5,090 nt of DNA, from assembly GCA_025352585.1 (NCBI GenBank), contig JANXTD010000450.1, positions 1 through 5,090 of the forward strand. The letters run 5' to 3'. The position numbers were made by a program, and so were the translations under genes. Source of the DNA: Fimbriiglobus sp. GTDB taxonomy: Bacteria > Planctomycetota > Planctomycetia > Gemmatales > Gemmataceae. Shown here piece after piece: positions 4,532 through 5,090 of this stretch (its first letter is position 1; the number at the start of each line of letters is the position of its first letter). The notes below the pieces were generated by a model that saw only the letters and a list, made by a program, of their open reading frames with translations, was not told the origin of the DNA and did not search any database.

Positions 4532-5090
4532 CTAAGCTTTCGCCCGCGCCACGCGAACCATCTCCTCGATCAGCCCGTCGCCCGTGTGCGTCGTCGCCGT
4601 CCCCGCGACGCGGACGCCCAACGCTTCCGCGACCGCCGCCGTCTCGGGACTAATCGCGATGAGTTGCGTCTCGCCGCGCTCGATGCGCCCCAAAATGGTC
4701 GCGTCCATCGCCGCCAGGAGACTGCGGGCGATGTTCGCACTGCTCAGCGGGACGAAGCTGACTTCGCCGCGGCGCAGGGCGTCCATCGGGGCAGACGCCG
4801 GGTCGAGGACGTTCACCTGCGTGTAGACGCTCACCTGCTCGACACCCGCAATTGCCGCCAGCCCGGTGCGCAACTGCTCGCGGCCCTGCTCGGCCCGCGC
4901 GAGGAGCAGACGCTGGCCGCGGACGTGGGGCGTGAGACTCTCGACGAAGCCCTCGGAGCGGACCGACGCCGTCGGCACGAGATCGGGCGTCAGGCGGTAC
5001 TCGCGTAACGCCTCCGCTGTCTTCGGGCCGATCGTGGCGAGGCGGACCTTACCGAGGTCGCGTAAGTCCCGCCCCAAGGCTTCGAGCCGC
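4532..5090 (-). CDS. hemD: Uroporphyrinogen-III synthase, N-terminus cut by window edge
   Basis: Cytosolic enzyme that cyclises hydroxymethylbilane with D-ring inversion to uroporphyrinogen III, the branch point to haem, sirohaem and corrinoids. The frame stays open to the edge, giving 185 visible residues; roughly 70-90 N-terminal residues should lie beyond base 5090. The TTG at 5077-5075 is read as an internal leucine, because RLEALGRDLRDLG continues smoothly through it. Recognisable family elements, in order, are LATIGPKTAEALREY, LVPTASVRSEGFVESL, QRLLLARAEQGREQL, VYTQVN, FVPLSSANIARSLL, LIAISPETAAVAEALGVRV and ATTHTGDGLIEEMV. Together they cover the end of domain one's return strand and most of domain two of the bilobed fold. 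HemD sequences diverge widely and have few invariant residues, so the call rests on the order of these elements. The gene converges on the 26-residue ORF, with eight bases between stop codons and no obvious terminator. Confidence 0.85.
   Translation of the reverse strand, partial: RLEALGRDLRDLGKVRLATIGPKTAEALREYRLTPDLVPTASVRSEGFVESLTPHVRGQRLLLARAEQGREQLRTGLAAIAGVEQVSVYTQVNVLDPASAPMDALRRGEVSFVPLSSANIARSLLAAMDATILGRIERGETQLIAISPETAAVAEALGVRVAGTATTHTGDGLIEEMVRVARAKA

Overview
The window is GC-rich throughout, with G or C at most third codon positions. It reads as densely packed bacterial chromosome. Six protein genes are well supported (one cut by the right edge), plus one probable 26-residue membrane peptide. 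The gene mix and the style of the proteins suggest a planctomycete of the Gemmataceae type, but this is an impression from sequence character, not a phylogenetic result. I see no rRNA, tRNA, CRISPR array, transposase, integrase or phage gene.

Layout. 4-1047 (+): a complete GT-B glycosyltransferase of the GT4 mannosyltransferase-like group. It converges on 1074-1925 (-), a fumarylacetoacetate hydrolase superfamily enzyme resembling 2-keto-3-deoxy-D-arabinonate dehydratase. The two stop codons lie in the arms of a 7-bp inverted repeat. A 115-bp divergent spacer (1926-2040) separates that gene from 2041-2790 (+), a DedA/VTT-family membrane protein. Thirty-eight bases later comes 2829-4019 (+), glycine C-acetyltransferase (Kbl). 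The dedA-kbl spacer holds four tandem heptamers, which can also be read as two 14-mers with one mismatch. A 181-bp spacer with a possible promoter leads to 4201-4401 (+), a 66-residue protein with two membrane segments (alternative GTG start at 4168). Next come a stem-loop and the 26-residue hydrophobic ORF at 4443-4523 (+). From the right edge, 4532-5090 (-) is the C-terminal two thirds of uroporphyrinogen-III synthase (HemD), converging on the peptide ORF with an 8-base gap.

How the genes work together. Nothing points to one dedicated pathway. The functions are envelope glycan synthesis, sugar-acid or aromatic catabolism, lipid-carrier or membrane homeostasis, threonine/glycine metabolism and tetrapyrrole synthesis. 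dedA and kbl may be co-transcribed because they are co-directional and close, but no functional link is evident. The parts least explained by known families are the small membrane ORFs with their intervening hairpin (4168-4523) and the heptamer repeat before kbl. I do not see a convincing new multi-gene system.
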